DNA from: an uncultured Prevotella sp. | Lineage (GTDB): Bacteria; Bacteroidota; Bacteroidia; Bacteroidales; Bacteroidaceae | NCBI GenBank assembly: GCA_905234145.1 | Contig: CAJOGK010000001.1 | Coordinates: forward strand, 1 to 64,000 | DNA: 64,000 bases | Direction: 5' to 3' | In this document: in pieces, positions 55,146 through 63,257 of the stretch | Numbering within the stretch: position 1 is the first letter of the stretch | Layout of the letters: each line of letters begins with the position of its first letter | Made by a program: the position numbers and the translations under genes | The notes under the pieces: generated by a model | Database searches by the model: none | The model's input: the letters and a program-made list of their open reading frames with translations, nothing else | What the model was told of the DNA's origin: nothing

Positions 55146-55275
55146 AACTAATGGATATGGAACAAAGAAAGATTTACATAGTGCATTGTTGGATTATCAT
55201 AACTATATAGGAATGTGTGGTGGAAATGAAACTATAAAAATAGAAGAATTAAAGCAAGAATTGGGTAAAGAATAA
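55123..55275 (+). pseudogene. Remnant of Sel1-like repeat protein C-terminus
   Basis: In the next frame the bases read SYLLARCETNGYGTKKDLHS followed by ALLDYHNYIG, ending with TAA at 55273-55275. The LA.C...GYGTKKDL pattern matches a Sel1-like (TPR-related) repeat. There is no start codon or signal. It abuts the helicase remnant, suggesting that two decayed genes were joined. Confidence 0.5.
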
Positions 55276-55318
55276 AACTATATAATAAATTATCAGACAC
55301 CAATAAATTGAAATATCT

Positions 55319-56686
55319 ATGCTCAACTATAAGTATCAGGCATATATTAGCTATAGCCGTCAAGACGAAAAATGGGCTAAGTGGATCCAAAATGCTTTGG
55401 AACGCTATCAAATCCCTCTTCCTTTGTCAAAGAAAGTCGGTATGAATCATTTGCGCCCGATATTTAGTGGCGTAAATGATTTGACAGGTGGTGCATTGTC
55501 TAAGCAATTGGACGAAGCACTCTTGGAATCAGAGTTTCTTATTGTAATATGCTCACCATACGCTGCCCATTCGATGTTTGTAAATGCAGAAGTTGAGCAA
55601 TTCCAGAAGAATGGAAGAGCTGATCACATTATACCCATAATAGTTGATGGCATCCCATATTCTGTCCATGAATGTTTTCCACCATCTTTGCGTGAATTGC
55701 AAAATTCTAGAGATGAGATAATAGCAATTGACGTTAATACGCATGGTAAGGATCGTGCTCTTATTAAAGTTCTTGCAATAATTCTAGGGGAAAGTTTTGA
55801 TGCTCTGTGGAAAAAATATAGGCAAGACATTTATAAGAATCCCTTGAAAAATGTTTTTGAGATTTTATCATCTGTTTTCAGACGTAAAGACCAGACGATT
55901 ATCAATAGGTATGAACCAAAGAAAAATAAAACTCAAATTTTCATTAGTTATAGACGAGAAGATGGGCAAGGTGATGCGCGTTCCATAGAACAGGCGTTAA
56001 TCAGCAAATTTGACCGTTCGGTGGTTTTCTTTGACTTTACCTCTTTACAGGACAAAAAGTTTAATTTGCAAATTTTAGATTCAATATATTCATGCAACGA
56101 CTTTATATTAATCCTAAGCCCTAAATCCATGAAAAAATGTGTAAAGAAAGGAGATTGGGTTGCACTAGAAATTAGAACAGCATTAAAATACAAAAAACAT
56201 ATAATACCAGTTAATATTGATAATGGATTTAAAGAGTGGCCAAGAAGGTTCCCAAAAGATTTAGCAGAATTACGAGAAGAACAACAGTTGGAATTTCAAC
56301 GCGGCTCTCTCTTTTATGAATCATTTGAAAAATTGGTTGAAAGGTTAGAATCTGTACCATCAACAGAACCTAAAAAAAAAGCAAGCGGTTTATTTTCTAC
56401 TGATTTTGAAAACCATTTGTCTATAATTGTAGCCGATGCTGTAAAAACCGCCATTGCAGCAGGTGCACTTGGCAAAATTGTTTTTTATAAGTTGAGAGTG
56501 AATCGCGAATGTGTTCTATTTGTTGATGATGCTGAAAAATCTTCTATTGAACCTAATTCCCTAACCAAAATATCATTGGAAAGAGGTCAATATTTGATTT
56601 CTCTAAGATCCAAAGACTTACAGACGAATTTCTTTGAGAAGAAGTTGGTTCTTGACAATGACGTATTTGATGATTTATCCATTTAA
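55319..56686 (+). CDS. Double TIR-domain protein
   Basis: A 455-residue soluble protein. TIR 1 lies at about 6-165 (AYISYSRQDEKWAKWIQNAL) with glutamate E91 in FVNAEVEQF, but the tryptophan usually just before is phenylalanine. TIR 2 lies at about 205-350 (IFISYRREDGQGDAR) with E284 in DWVALEIRTAL. A basic linker joins a ~90-residue C-terminal beta domain resembling a PEGA-type module. TIR 1 is closer to the TIR of the WD40 proteins downstream (SPYAAHS/SPQAAES), TIR 2 to a different TIR subtype. Two different TIRs in one chain may pair within a single assembly. Confidence 0.85.
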   Translation: MLNYKYQAYISYSRQDEKWAKWIQNALERYQIPLPLSKKVGMNHLRPIFSGVNDLTGGALSKQLDEALLESEFLIVICSPYAAHSMFVNAEVEQFQKNGRADHIIPIIVDGIPYSVHECFPPSLRELQNSRDEIIAIDVNTHGKDRALIKVLAIILGESFDALWKKYRQDIYKNPLKNVFEILSSVFRRKDQTIINRYEPKKNKTQIFISYRREDGQGDARSIEQALISKFDRSVVFFDFTSLQDKKFNLQILDSIYSCNDFILILSPKSMKKCVKKGDWVALEIRTALKYKKHIIPVNIDNGFKEWPRRFPKDLAELREEQQLEFQRGSLFYESFEKLVERLESVPSTEPKKKASGLFSTDFENHLSIIVADAVKTAIAAGALGKIVFYKLRVNRECVLFVDDAEKSSIEPNSLTKISLERGQYLISLRSKDLQTNFFEKKLVLDNDVFDDLSI

Positions 56687-56707
56687 ACACAAAAATGTAT
56701 TGCGAAC

Positions 56708-59302
56708 ATGAAACAGGAAAAAGATTATTTTGCATTCATCAGCTATAAAAGTGAGGATATCGAGTGGGCGATATGGGTACAACACGAGTTGGAGCATTAT
56801 CATCTGCCTACTTCGTATAACGGACGTACAAATATCAGGAAAGATCTTCGTCCGGTGTTCCGCGACATTGACGAGCTTAGTGCTGGAAATTTGCCAGAAC
56901 AAATAAAGCTAGCACTTGTAAATTCACAGAATCTTATTGTCATATGCTCACCACAAGCAGCGGAATCACCCTGGGTAAACGAGGAAGTAGAAACCTTTAT
57001 CAGCTTAGGCAGAACTGACCGGATTTTCCCATTTATCGTTGAAGGTAATTCTCCTAAGAAGTTCTTTCCAACGGCATTGCTAAATCTTCCAAAGAGCAAA
57101 GAACGTCTTGGAGGTGATGTGAGTAAGAATGGTCGAGATGCGGCATTTGTCAAAGTCGTCGCAGGTATGCTTGGAGTAGGTTTTGACTCTTTGTGGAATC
57201 GATACGAAAAAGAAAAGGCCGAAGAAGAGCGAAAGCAACGAGAGCAGAGGGATAAGCTGATGATTAGTCAGAGCCGATTCCTGGCTGAAAAAGCGAATTC
57301 GTTGGTGGATAAAGGGGACGCCTATACAGCAAGGTTACTCGCTATAGAAGCTCTTCCTAATAATTTGGACAGTCCTAACAGGCCTTATACAGCAGAAGCA
57401 GAAGCCGCTTTAATATATGCCGATAAATATGAAAATGCAATATTACAAAATCATTACATGAAAGTTTATTCTGCAGTTTTCAGTCCTGACGGGAGAAGGA
57501 TAGCCTCTGCATCAGAAGACAAAACTGTCAGGATTTGGGATGCTGATACAGGACAACAAATTGGAGAACCACTAAGTGGACATGAACGTGGAGTCTGTTA
57601 TGCTGCTTTTAGCCCCGACGGGAAGCGTATTGTTTCTGCTTCTTGGGACCAAACAATCAGAATATGGGATGCAAATTCTGGGCAACAAATAGGAGAATCT
57701 TTAAAGGGACATGATGGCAGAGTTTGTTCTGTTGTTTTCAGTCCTGACGGAAAACAGATAGTTTCAGCATCAGGAGATGGTACGATCAGACTATGGAATG
57801 CTGTCACGGGAGAACAAATTGGGAAACCAATAAAAGGGCATAATGACAGTGTTGAATATGCTGCTTTCAGCCCTAATAGCAAGCAAATTGTTTCAGCATC
57901 AGGAGATAAAACCATTAAAATATGGGATACATATACGGGACAGGAAATTAAATCTTTCGAAGGACATTCTGGAACTGTTAATTCTGCAGTCTTTAGCCCA
58001 GATGGTAAGCAAATCGTTTCAGCATCTTCTGACTTCACCATAAGAATTTGGGACACAAAAACCGGAAAGGAAAAGAATAAAATGGAAGAACATACATGGG
58101 TGGTTAGATCTGTAGCTTTCAGCCCAGACGGGAAACGAATTGTTTCTGCTTCTGATGACGAGACGATCAGATTATGGGATGCAAATACAGGACAACAAAT
58201 TGGAGAACCCCTAAAGGGGCATGAACGCGGAGTTTGTTCTGCCGCTTTTAGTCCTGACGGAAAACGAATCGCTTCTGCAGCTTTGGACAATACCGTTAGA
58301 ATATGGGACATTGGCTTAAAACGTCAAACGAGGGAACCACTAGTAGGGCATACCAAAACTATTCGTCATGTCGCTTTCAGCCCTGACGGGAAGCGGATTG
58401 CCTCTGCATCAGAAGACAGAACTGTCAGAATCTGGAATGCTGTCACGGGACAACAAATCGGAGAGCCTTTAACTGGACACTACAACAGTGTTATGTTTGT
58501 CGCCTTCAGTCCCGATGGAAAACAGATTGCTTCTGCATCAGATGACAACACCGTCATAATATGGGATATCAATACAGGACTACCACTAGGCGAGCCAGTA
58601 AATACCGGTTATATCATGTCTGTCGCTTTCTTTTCTAAGAGGGTTCGAATAATTTCTGCTTGGGAAGACTACATTGTTAGAATATGGGATGCTAACACTG
58701 GCCAGCAAGTTGGAAAGCCGCTAAAGGGACATTCCTCTTACGTTGAAGATGCTGTTTTCAGTCATGACGGTAAACGGATAGCGACTGCTTCTTGGGATAA
58801 TACCGTTAGGATTTGGGATACCAATACTTGGAATCAAATAGGGGATCCGCTTGTTGGACACAAAGGAGGGGTTTGTTCAGTTTCTTTCAGTCCCGATGGG
58901 ATGAGTATTGTTTCCGCATCAGATGACAACACTATTAGAATCTGGGACAGCAATACGGGACAACAAATAGGAGATCCATTAAAAGGTCATGTTGCAGGAG
59001 TTTATTCTGCCATTTTCAGCTCCGACGGGAAACGGATAGCATCGGCATCATGGGATGGAACTGTAAGAATTTGGGATGCAAACTCGAGACAACAAATTGG
59101 AGAACTGCCAAAGGATTCTATAAGGAAGGGTGGACCTATTGCTTTCAGTCCCGATGGAAAAAAAGTTATCTATGCATCTGATGACAATACTATCAGGATT
59201 TGGGATTTTCCTATTCTCCAAGATCTTATTGACCAAACTCGCGAGAGGTTCAAAAACAGACAGCTTACTCAAGAAGAACGTAGAAAGTACTATTTAGAGT
59301 AA
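56708..59302 (+). CDS. TIR-WD40 protein, soluble form
   Basis: An 864-residue protein. A TIR domain at about 1-165 (FAFISYKSEDIEWAIWVQHE; putative catalytic E93 after W89 in SPWVNEEVETF) is followed by a charged helical linker (about 170-215) and a short conserved segment (ARLLAIEALPNNLDSPN.PYT). Then come 14 WD40 repeats, enough for two seven-bladed propellers. The repeats are highly alike (FSPDGKRI.SAS.D.T.RIWD). No membrane helix. WD40 propellers with an NAD-cleaving TIR fit an immune-type sensor-effector in which the repeats detect or scaffold. It is the best preserved of the repeat proteins here. Confidence 0.9.
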   Translation: MKQEKDYFAFISYKSEDIEWAIWVQHELEHYHLPTSYNGRTNIRKDLRPVFRDIDELSAGNLPEQIKLALVNSQNLIVICSPQAAESPWVNEEVETFISLGRTDRIFPFIVEGNSPKKFFPTALLNLPKSKERLGGDVSKNGRDAAFVKVVAGMLGVGFDSLWNRYEKEKAEEERKQREQRDKLMISQSRFLAEKANSLVDKGDAYTARLLAIEALPNNLDSPNRPYTAEAEAALIYADKYENAILQNHYMKVYSAVFSPDGRRIASASEDKTVRIWDADTGQQIGEPLSGHERGVCYAAFSPDGKRIVSASWDQTIRIWDANSGQQIGESLKGHDGRVCSVVFSPDGKQIVSASGDGTIRLWNAVTGEQIGKPIKGHNDSVEYAAFSPNSKQIVSASGDKTIKIWDTYTGQEIKSFEGHSGTVNSAVFSPDGKQIVSASSDFTIRIWDTKTGKEKNKMEEHTWVVRSVAFSPDGKRIVSASDDETIRLWDANTGQQIGEPLKGHERGVCSAAFSPDGKRIASAALDNTVRIWDIGLKRQTREPLVGHTKTIRHVAFSPDGKRIASASEDRTVRIWNAVTGQQIGEPLTGHYNSVMFVAFSPDGKQIASASDDNTVIIWDINTGLPLGEPVNTGYIMSVAFFSKRVRIISAWEDYIVRIWDANTGQQVGKPLKGHSSYVEDAVFSHDGKRIATASWDNTVRIWDTNTWNQIGDPLVGHKGGVCSVSFSPDGMSIVSASDDNTIRIWDSNTGQQIGDPLKGHVAGVYSAIFSSDGKRIASASWDGTVRIWDANSRQQIGELPKDSIRKGGPIAFSPDGKKVIYASDDNTIRIWDFPILQDLIDQTRERFKNRQLTQEERRKYYLE
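57471..59220 (+). repeat. WD40-coding tandem repeat array (14 units)
   Basis: Units of about 126-129 bases share near-identical segments (TTTCAGTCCTGACGGGAAAC and RIWDAN-coding parts). The similarity at the DNA level is high enough for recombination between units. The tenth unit is degenerate (IMSVAFFSKRVRIISAW). Confidence 0.85.
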
Positions 59303-59330
59303 GAATTATGGAGTACTTGATGGAAATGAT

Positions 59331-59401
59331 GATAGAACATGACTCAGAAAAGACTCTTTATTATGATAGTCAATGATTAAAACGAAATATGATGAAACAA
59401 G
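59331..59401 (+). repeat. 71-base direct repeat, left copy
   Basis: It matches 62278-62348 without gaps; the last 50 bases are identical and five mismatches fall in the first 21. Both copies end on the start codons ATGATGAAACAAG of the following gene. Confidence 0.85.
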
Positions 59402-62142
59402 ATTCCAAAGAACAAAACGTATCATATATTGAAGAGCAAGACTATGAGTACTTTGCTTTTATAAGTTACAAACGTGAAGATGCAGAATGGGCCATATGGC
59501 TTCAGCGTAAGTTAGAAAACTATCATTTACCTTCGAAAATAATCAAAGAACACCCTGAACTACCTAAAAAAGTTCAAGAGACGTCGCATATACGTCCAAG
59601 AATGTTCCGTGACATCACAGAACTTGGGGGCGGTATGCTTCCACAGGAAATAGAACAAGCATTAGACAATTCGGAGTATTTAATTGTAATTTGCTCTCAG
59701 AAATCAGCTGGATCAGCATGGGTAGATAAGGAGGTAGAGGGCTTTGTAAAAAAAGGGAAGGTTGATAAAATTATACCTTTTATTGTTGACGGAGAACCAT
59801 ATGACCCTAAAAAGGAATGCTACACAAAAACTCTTCAGAGTCTAAAGGGGGAAAAAAACGAACCTATAGGTATCAAAATAAACGATCTCGGACGCGAAGC
59901 TGCCGTAATTAAAGTTGTTGCAACGATGCTTAAACTTAAATTTGACACGTTATGGCAGAGGTTGACGAGAGATAAAGCTAAGAGGCAGGGAATAATTGCA
60001 ACAATAGGTATTGTGGCATTTTTTTTTCTAACTGGTTTCTTAATATGGCTGTATTATAACAACCGAGAGTTGGAAAGTCGCAATTGGAAGATAAAGGAGA
60101 ACCAAGCGAGATATATAGCAGGTCGGGCTTACCAGTTGATAGATGAAGGCGATGAATATACTGCCAGATTTATATTAAGTAAAGTTTTGCCCACAAATCT
60201 TGATAATCCCAATTACCCATACACGGCAGAGGCAGAGTCGGCATTAAGGAAAGCATGGAGCAGTCGGTCTTCTATCTTAAATGGTCATACTAGTATGTTA
60301 TGGGCATCAGAATTTAGTCCTGATGGTAAAAGTATCGTAACGTCTTCAAGCGACAAAACCGTTAGAGTGTGGAATGCCGCAAGTGGAGAGCAATTACTTA
60401 TACTTAAGGGTCACCAAGATGCTGTTCGTTTTGCATCTTTCAGTCCAGACAGTAAAGAAATTGCTTCTTTATCTTGGGACAACGTGGTGAAAATATGGGA
60501 TTCATCGACAGGAGAACTGAAAAACACCTTTATTGGAGACCAAAACACCACATGTTCCTTGTCGTATAGTCCAGATGGGGGGAAAATAGCTATAGGCAAT
60601 GGTGGAGGATATATAATTGTGCGAGATGCTAAGAGTGGTCACATAATGAGCTCCTTCAAAGGCCATATGAATCATGTATGGTCTGTCTGTTATAGCCACG
60701 ATGGGAAACAACTTGTTTCTTCATCTAGTGATGGTTCTGTCAAAATCTGGAATACTGAGACTGGCAAAGAAGAGAAAACTATCAATAACAAAACAAGCCG
60801 CATTTGGCATGTTTCATATAGCCCTGATGATTCTAGAATAATCTATGTTGCAGATAGCGTTTTCAAAGTCCTTGATGCACGAACTGGCATAGTATTAAAG
60901 GTATATAAAGGCCACGCAGGACTTGTAACCAATGCAAAATTCAGTCATGATGGTAAAAGGATTGTCTCTTCTTCAGATGATAAAACAGTTAAAATATGGG
61001 ATGCTCAAACTGGTGAACTTATAAAAACACTTAATGGGCATAAAGACGCGACATGGGATGCAAGTTTTTCACCCGATGACAAAATGATTGTATCTTGTTC
61101 AAACGACAATAGTGCAAGAGTATGGGATTTAACTATTAACGAACCATCATATTTAATCAGACTAAATAAAGAACCAATTAAAATCTTTACAGACGATGAG
61201 GACAAGTTTTTAGACTACGACCAAGTAGAGTTTGCAATGTTTACACCAAATGAAAACAATGTTGTCTTTACCACAGAAGAATCTGGAATCAAAACTTACA
61301 ACCTCAAGACTGGAAATCTACAGATAGCAGACTCTGCCAATTTCTACAAGTATTTAGAGCAAGAGATGTTCTCATCAGACGGGAAATATTTAGTTCGTTC
61401 TTTCGGTAACAAGATTAAGATTCTCAATGTGCAGAACCACAAGGTAGAAAAAGAACTGACATCGGAAATATATTCTAGTAAAGTATATTTCACGAATAAC
61501 GGGAAAAATGTTATCGTATTGACAAACAACAGATATGAACTGTGGGATTGGTATAAGGGAAGATGCTTAAAAAGGTCATCATTCGATAGTACATATTATA
61601 CAGTAGCAAGTAGTCCTCATGGATATATTGCAACATCTCGCAAAGACACTCTGTCATTATGGAATGCGCAAACAGGGAAGAAAGAGAAAACATTTGTCAA
61701 TGTCCAACACGGAATAGAAAAAATAGCTTTTAGTCCTAGCGGGAAATATCTTGCCTGCACATCTAATAACGTTGTAACAGCTACAATTTGGGATGTTGGC
61801 AAAGGAACTAAAACACAGACGATATACGGTTATTCAACTTACATTAATTCCTTGACCTTTAATCCTCAGGAAAATGTATTGATTACTGCTGCAAGAGATG
61901 GTGGTGTCAAAATATGGGAAATCAAATCTGGTGTTTTACTTTCAGAATACGAAGGGGATGCAGGTGATGCTTGCTATGTCGCTTTCAGCCCGTCTGGAAA
62001 GAAATTTGTAGTTGCTTATGGGCATGAAACCATCAAGATTTGGGATTACCCTCTGTTACAGAATCTAATAGATCGTACTAACTCTCTTTTCCGAAATCGC
62101 AAACTAACCGAAGAGGAAAAGGACATATTCCATTTGGAATAG
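59389..62142 (+). CDS. TIR-WD40 protein, membrane-anchored form
   Basis: A 917-residue protein. The TIR domain is at about 20-190 (FAFISYKREDAEWAIWLQRK; W111 and putative E115 in SAWVDKEVEGF). A transmembrane helix (about 201-222) follows directly, then a short linker, the same ARF.LSKVLPTNLDNPN.PYT segment as the soluble paralogue, and about 14 WD40 repeats, several degenerate. The TIR should face the cytoplasm and the repeats lie across the membrane or, more likely, the helix is a re-entrant anchor; topology is uncertain. It is flanked by the 71-base direct repeats, so the gene looks like a duplicated cassette. Start: two adjacent ATGs (59389, 59392). Confidence 0.88.
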   Translation: MMKQDSKEQNVSYIEEQDYEYFAFISYKREDAEWAIWLQRKLENYHLPSKIIKEHPELPKKVQETSHIRPRMFRDITELGGGMLPQEIEQALDNSEYLIVICSQKSAGSAWVDKEVEGFVKKGKVDKIIPFIVDGEPYDPKKECYTKTLQSLKGEKNEPIGIKINDLGREAAVIKVVATMLKLKFDTLWQRLTRDKAKRQGIIATIGIVAFFFLTGFLIWLYYNNRELESRNWKIKENQARYIAGRAYQLIDEGDEYTARFILSKVLPTNLDNPNYPYTAEAESALRKAWSSRSSILNGHTSMLWASEFSPDGKSIVTSSSDKTVRVWNAASGEQLLILKGHQDAVRFASFSPDSKEIASLSWDNVVKIWDSSTGELKNTFIGDQNTTCSLSYSPDGGKIAIGNGGGYIIVRDAKSGHIMSSFKGHMNHVWSVCYSHDGKQLVSSSSDGSVKIWNTETGKEEKTINNKTSRIWHVSYSPDDSRIIYVADSVFKVLDARTGIVLKVYKGHAGLVTNAKFSHDGKRIVSSSDDKTVKIWDAQTGELIKTLNGHKDATWDASFSPDDKMIVSCSNDNSARVWDLTINEPSYLIRLNKEPIKIFTDDEDKFLDYDQVEFAMFTPNENNVVFTTEESGIKTYNLKTGNLQIADSANFYKYLEQEMFSSDGKYLVRSFGNKIKILNVQNHKVEKELTSEIYSSKVYFTNNGKNVIVLTNNRYELWDWYKGRCLKRSSFDSTYYTVASSPHGYIATSRKDTLSLWNAQTGKKEKTFVNVQHGIEKIAFSPSGKYLACTSNNVVTATIWDVGKGTKTQTIYGYSTYINSLTFNPQENVLITAARDGGVKIWEIKSGVLLSEYEGDAGDACYVAFSPSGKKFVVAYGHETIKIWDYPLLQNLIDRTNSLFRNRKLTEEEKDIFHLE

Positions 62143-62156
62143 AGTCTGACAGGGTA

Positions 62157-62276
62157 AAACAAAACAAAGATTATTTCGCATTTATAAGTTACAAACGTGA
62201 GGATATTGAATGAACTATATGGGTACAACATGAGTTGGAGCATTATCATCTGCCTGAGCAGATAAAACAGGCATAG
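62157..62276 (+). pseudogene. Decayed TIR copy
   Basis: The reading frame gives KQNKDYFAFISYKREDIE, then a stop (TGA where the paralogue at 56708 has TGG for Trp20), then TIWVQHELEHYHLP joined directly to EQIKQA and a stop. Relative to the paralogue, about 29 residues between the two LP dipeptides are missing. No start codon is evident. It is a remnant of the soluble TIR-WD40 gene type. Confidence 0.8.
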
Positions 62277-62277
62277 T

Positions 62278-62348
62278 GATAGAACCAGACTCTTAAATGA
62301 CTCTTTATTATGATAGTCAATGATTAAAACGAAATATGATGAAACAAG
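62278..62348 (+). repeat. 71-base direct repeat, right copy
   Basis: Partner of 59331-59401. It lies between the decayed TIR copy and the RyR gene and overlaps the RyR start codons. Confidence 0.85.
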
Positions 62349-62629
62349 TAAAGTACACACCGCAGCCTATTGACACTACGGATGTCAAGCTGCCAGAGGA
62401 ATTAGAACAATTGGTAGAGCAGATGTCAAAGAACGTACATGAGGTATGGGCCGAGACTCGTATCAAGCAAGGATGGAAGTATGGCGAGCAACGCAATGAT
62501 GATTTGAAAACTCATCCATGCCTTGTACCGTACGAGGATCTTCCAGAAGTTGAAAAAGAGTACGACCGCAATACTTCTATCGGCACACTAAAGCTGATTA
62601 TGAAGCTTGGATTCAAAATTAGTAAGTGA
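62336..62629 (+). CDS. RyR-domain protein
   Basis: A 97-residue protein consisting of a single ryanodine-receptor-type RyR domain: YTPQPIDTTDVKLPEEL at the start, then NVHEVWAETRIKQGWKYG, HPCLVPYEDLPE and TLKLIMKLGFKI. Bacterial RyR domains occur beside TIR, SLOG and similar proteins in predicted nucleotide-based conflict systems, where they may bind ligand or partner proteins. It begins inside the right copy of the 71-base repeat, so its promoter and start are shared in sequence with the TIR-WD40 gene. It is the likely last member of the TIR cluster. Confidence 0.88.
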   Translation: MMKQVKYTPQPIDTTDVKLPEELEQLVEQMSKNVHEVWAETRIKQGWKYGEQRNDDLKTHPCLVPYEDLPEVEKEYDRNTSIGTLKLIMKLGFKISK

Positions 62630-62655
62630 TTTTGAGATCAAAATGATTATAACGT

Positions 62656-63054
62656 ATGAAAAAGTATTTCTATTTGATGGTTGTGTTGGTCTTTGTGAGT
62701 TGCTCACAGATGGATCTGCCAGAGAAGGAAGTAATGTCAGTAGTCCCAGAGCATGAAGCGTCTGATTGGTCAGTAGAGCGAGTGTATTTTATGGATAGAG
62801 GAAATAGAATGATTGCTCGCGTGAACAGAGAAGATCTTGGCGGGGAATGGTATTTCTACAGGTCTATAGACAAAGGTGAACAGGTAATGATGTCTGCTAT
62901 CTCAGACCAGTTGTTTCGAAAAGATGTCAGCGAGTATCCTTGCATCACCTCGACCTTTAAGTTTGCAGATGATGTCTATCGAATCCATCGGTATGATGGC
63001 AAACAATCAAGGTATTCTCAATATTATTTCTTGATTATTTCCAAGAAAAAGTGA
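62656..63054 (+). CDS. Small lipoprotein, unknown family
   Basis: A 132-residue protein with lipobox VFVSC (Cys about 16) and a mature beta-rich domain (WSVERVYFMDRGNRMIARVN, GGEWYFYRSIDKGE). No family recognised. It starts 26 bases after the RyR gene and could share its transcript. Another gene begins on the same strand about 200 bases on. Confidence 0.7.
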   Translation: MKKYFYLMVVLVFVSCSQMDLPEKEVMSVVPEHEASDWSVERVYFMDRGNRMIARVNREDLGGEWYFYRSIDKGEQVMMSAISDQLFRKDVSEYPCITSTFKFADDVYRIHRYDGKQSRYSQYYFLIISKKK

Positions 63055-63164
63055 GGAGTTAGACATCTTTTTGTGCTTTGCACTTACTGGGTGTTTTATG
63101 CAGTTGATAGACTCTATTTTGGAAATTTTTCTATGAAAAACTTGTTTGTTTCAATTATTCTTTG

Positions 63165-63172
63165 TATTTTTG
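63165..63172 (+). promoter_or_regulatory. -7 box of MscS gene
   Basis: TATTTTTG followed by CAAC lies 85 bases before the ATG at 63258. TTTG at 63145-63148 is 16 bases upstream. Confidence 0.5.
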
Positions 63173-63257
63173 CAACATCTCCAAGAATTTGATACACCCT
63201 TGCAAAGGGTTGCATGATGGTTCTTATTTAAAATTTAACTTAGAGGACTTAATCACA

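Noticed and set aside
57471-59220. Tandem DNA repeats as a possible CRISPR or diversity-generating element
   Set aside because: The units encode WD40 repeats in one frame, and no reverse transcriptase or template repeat is seen.
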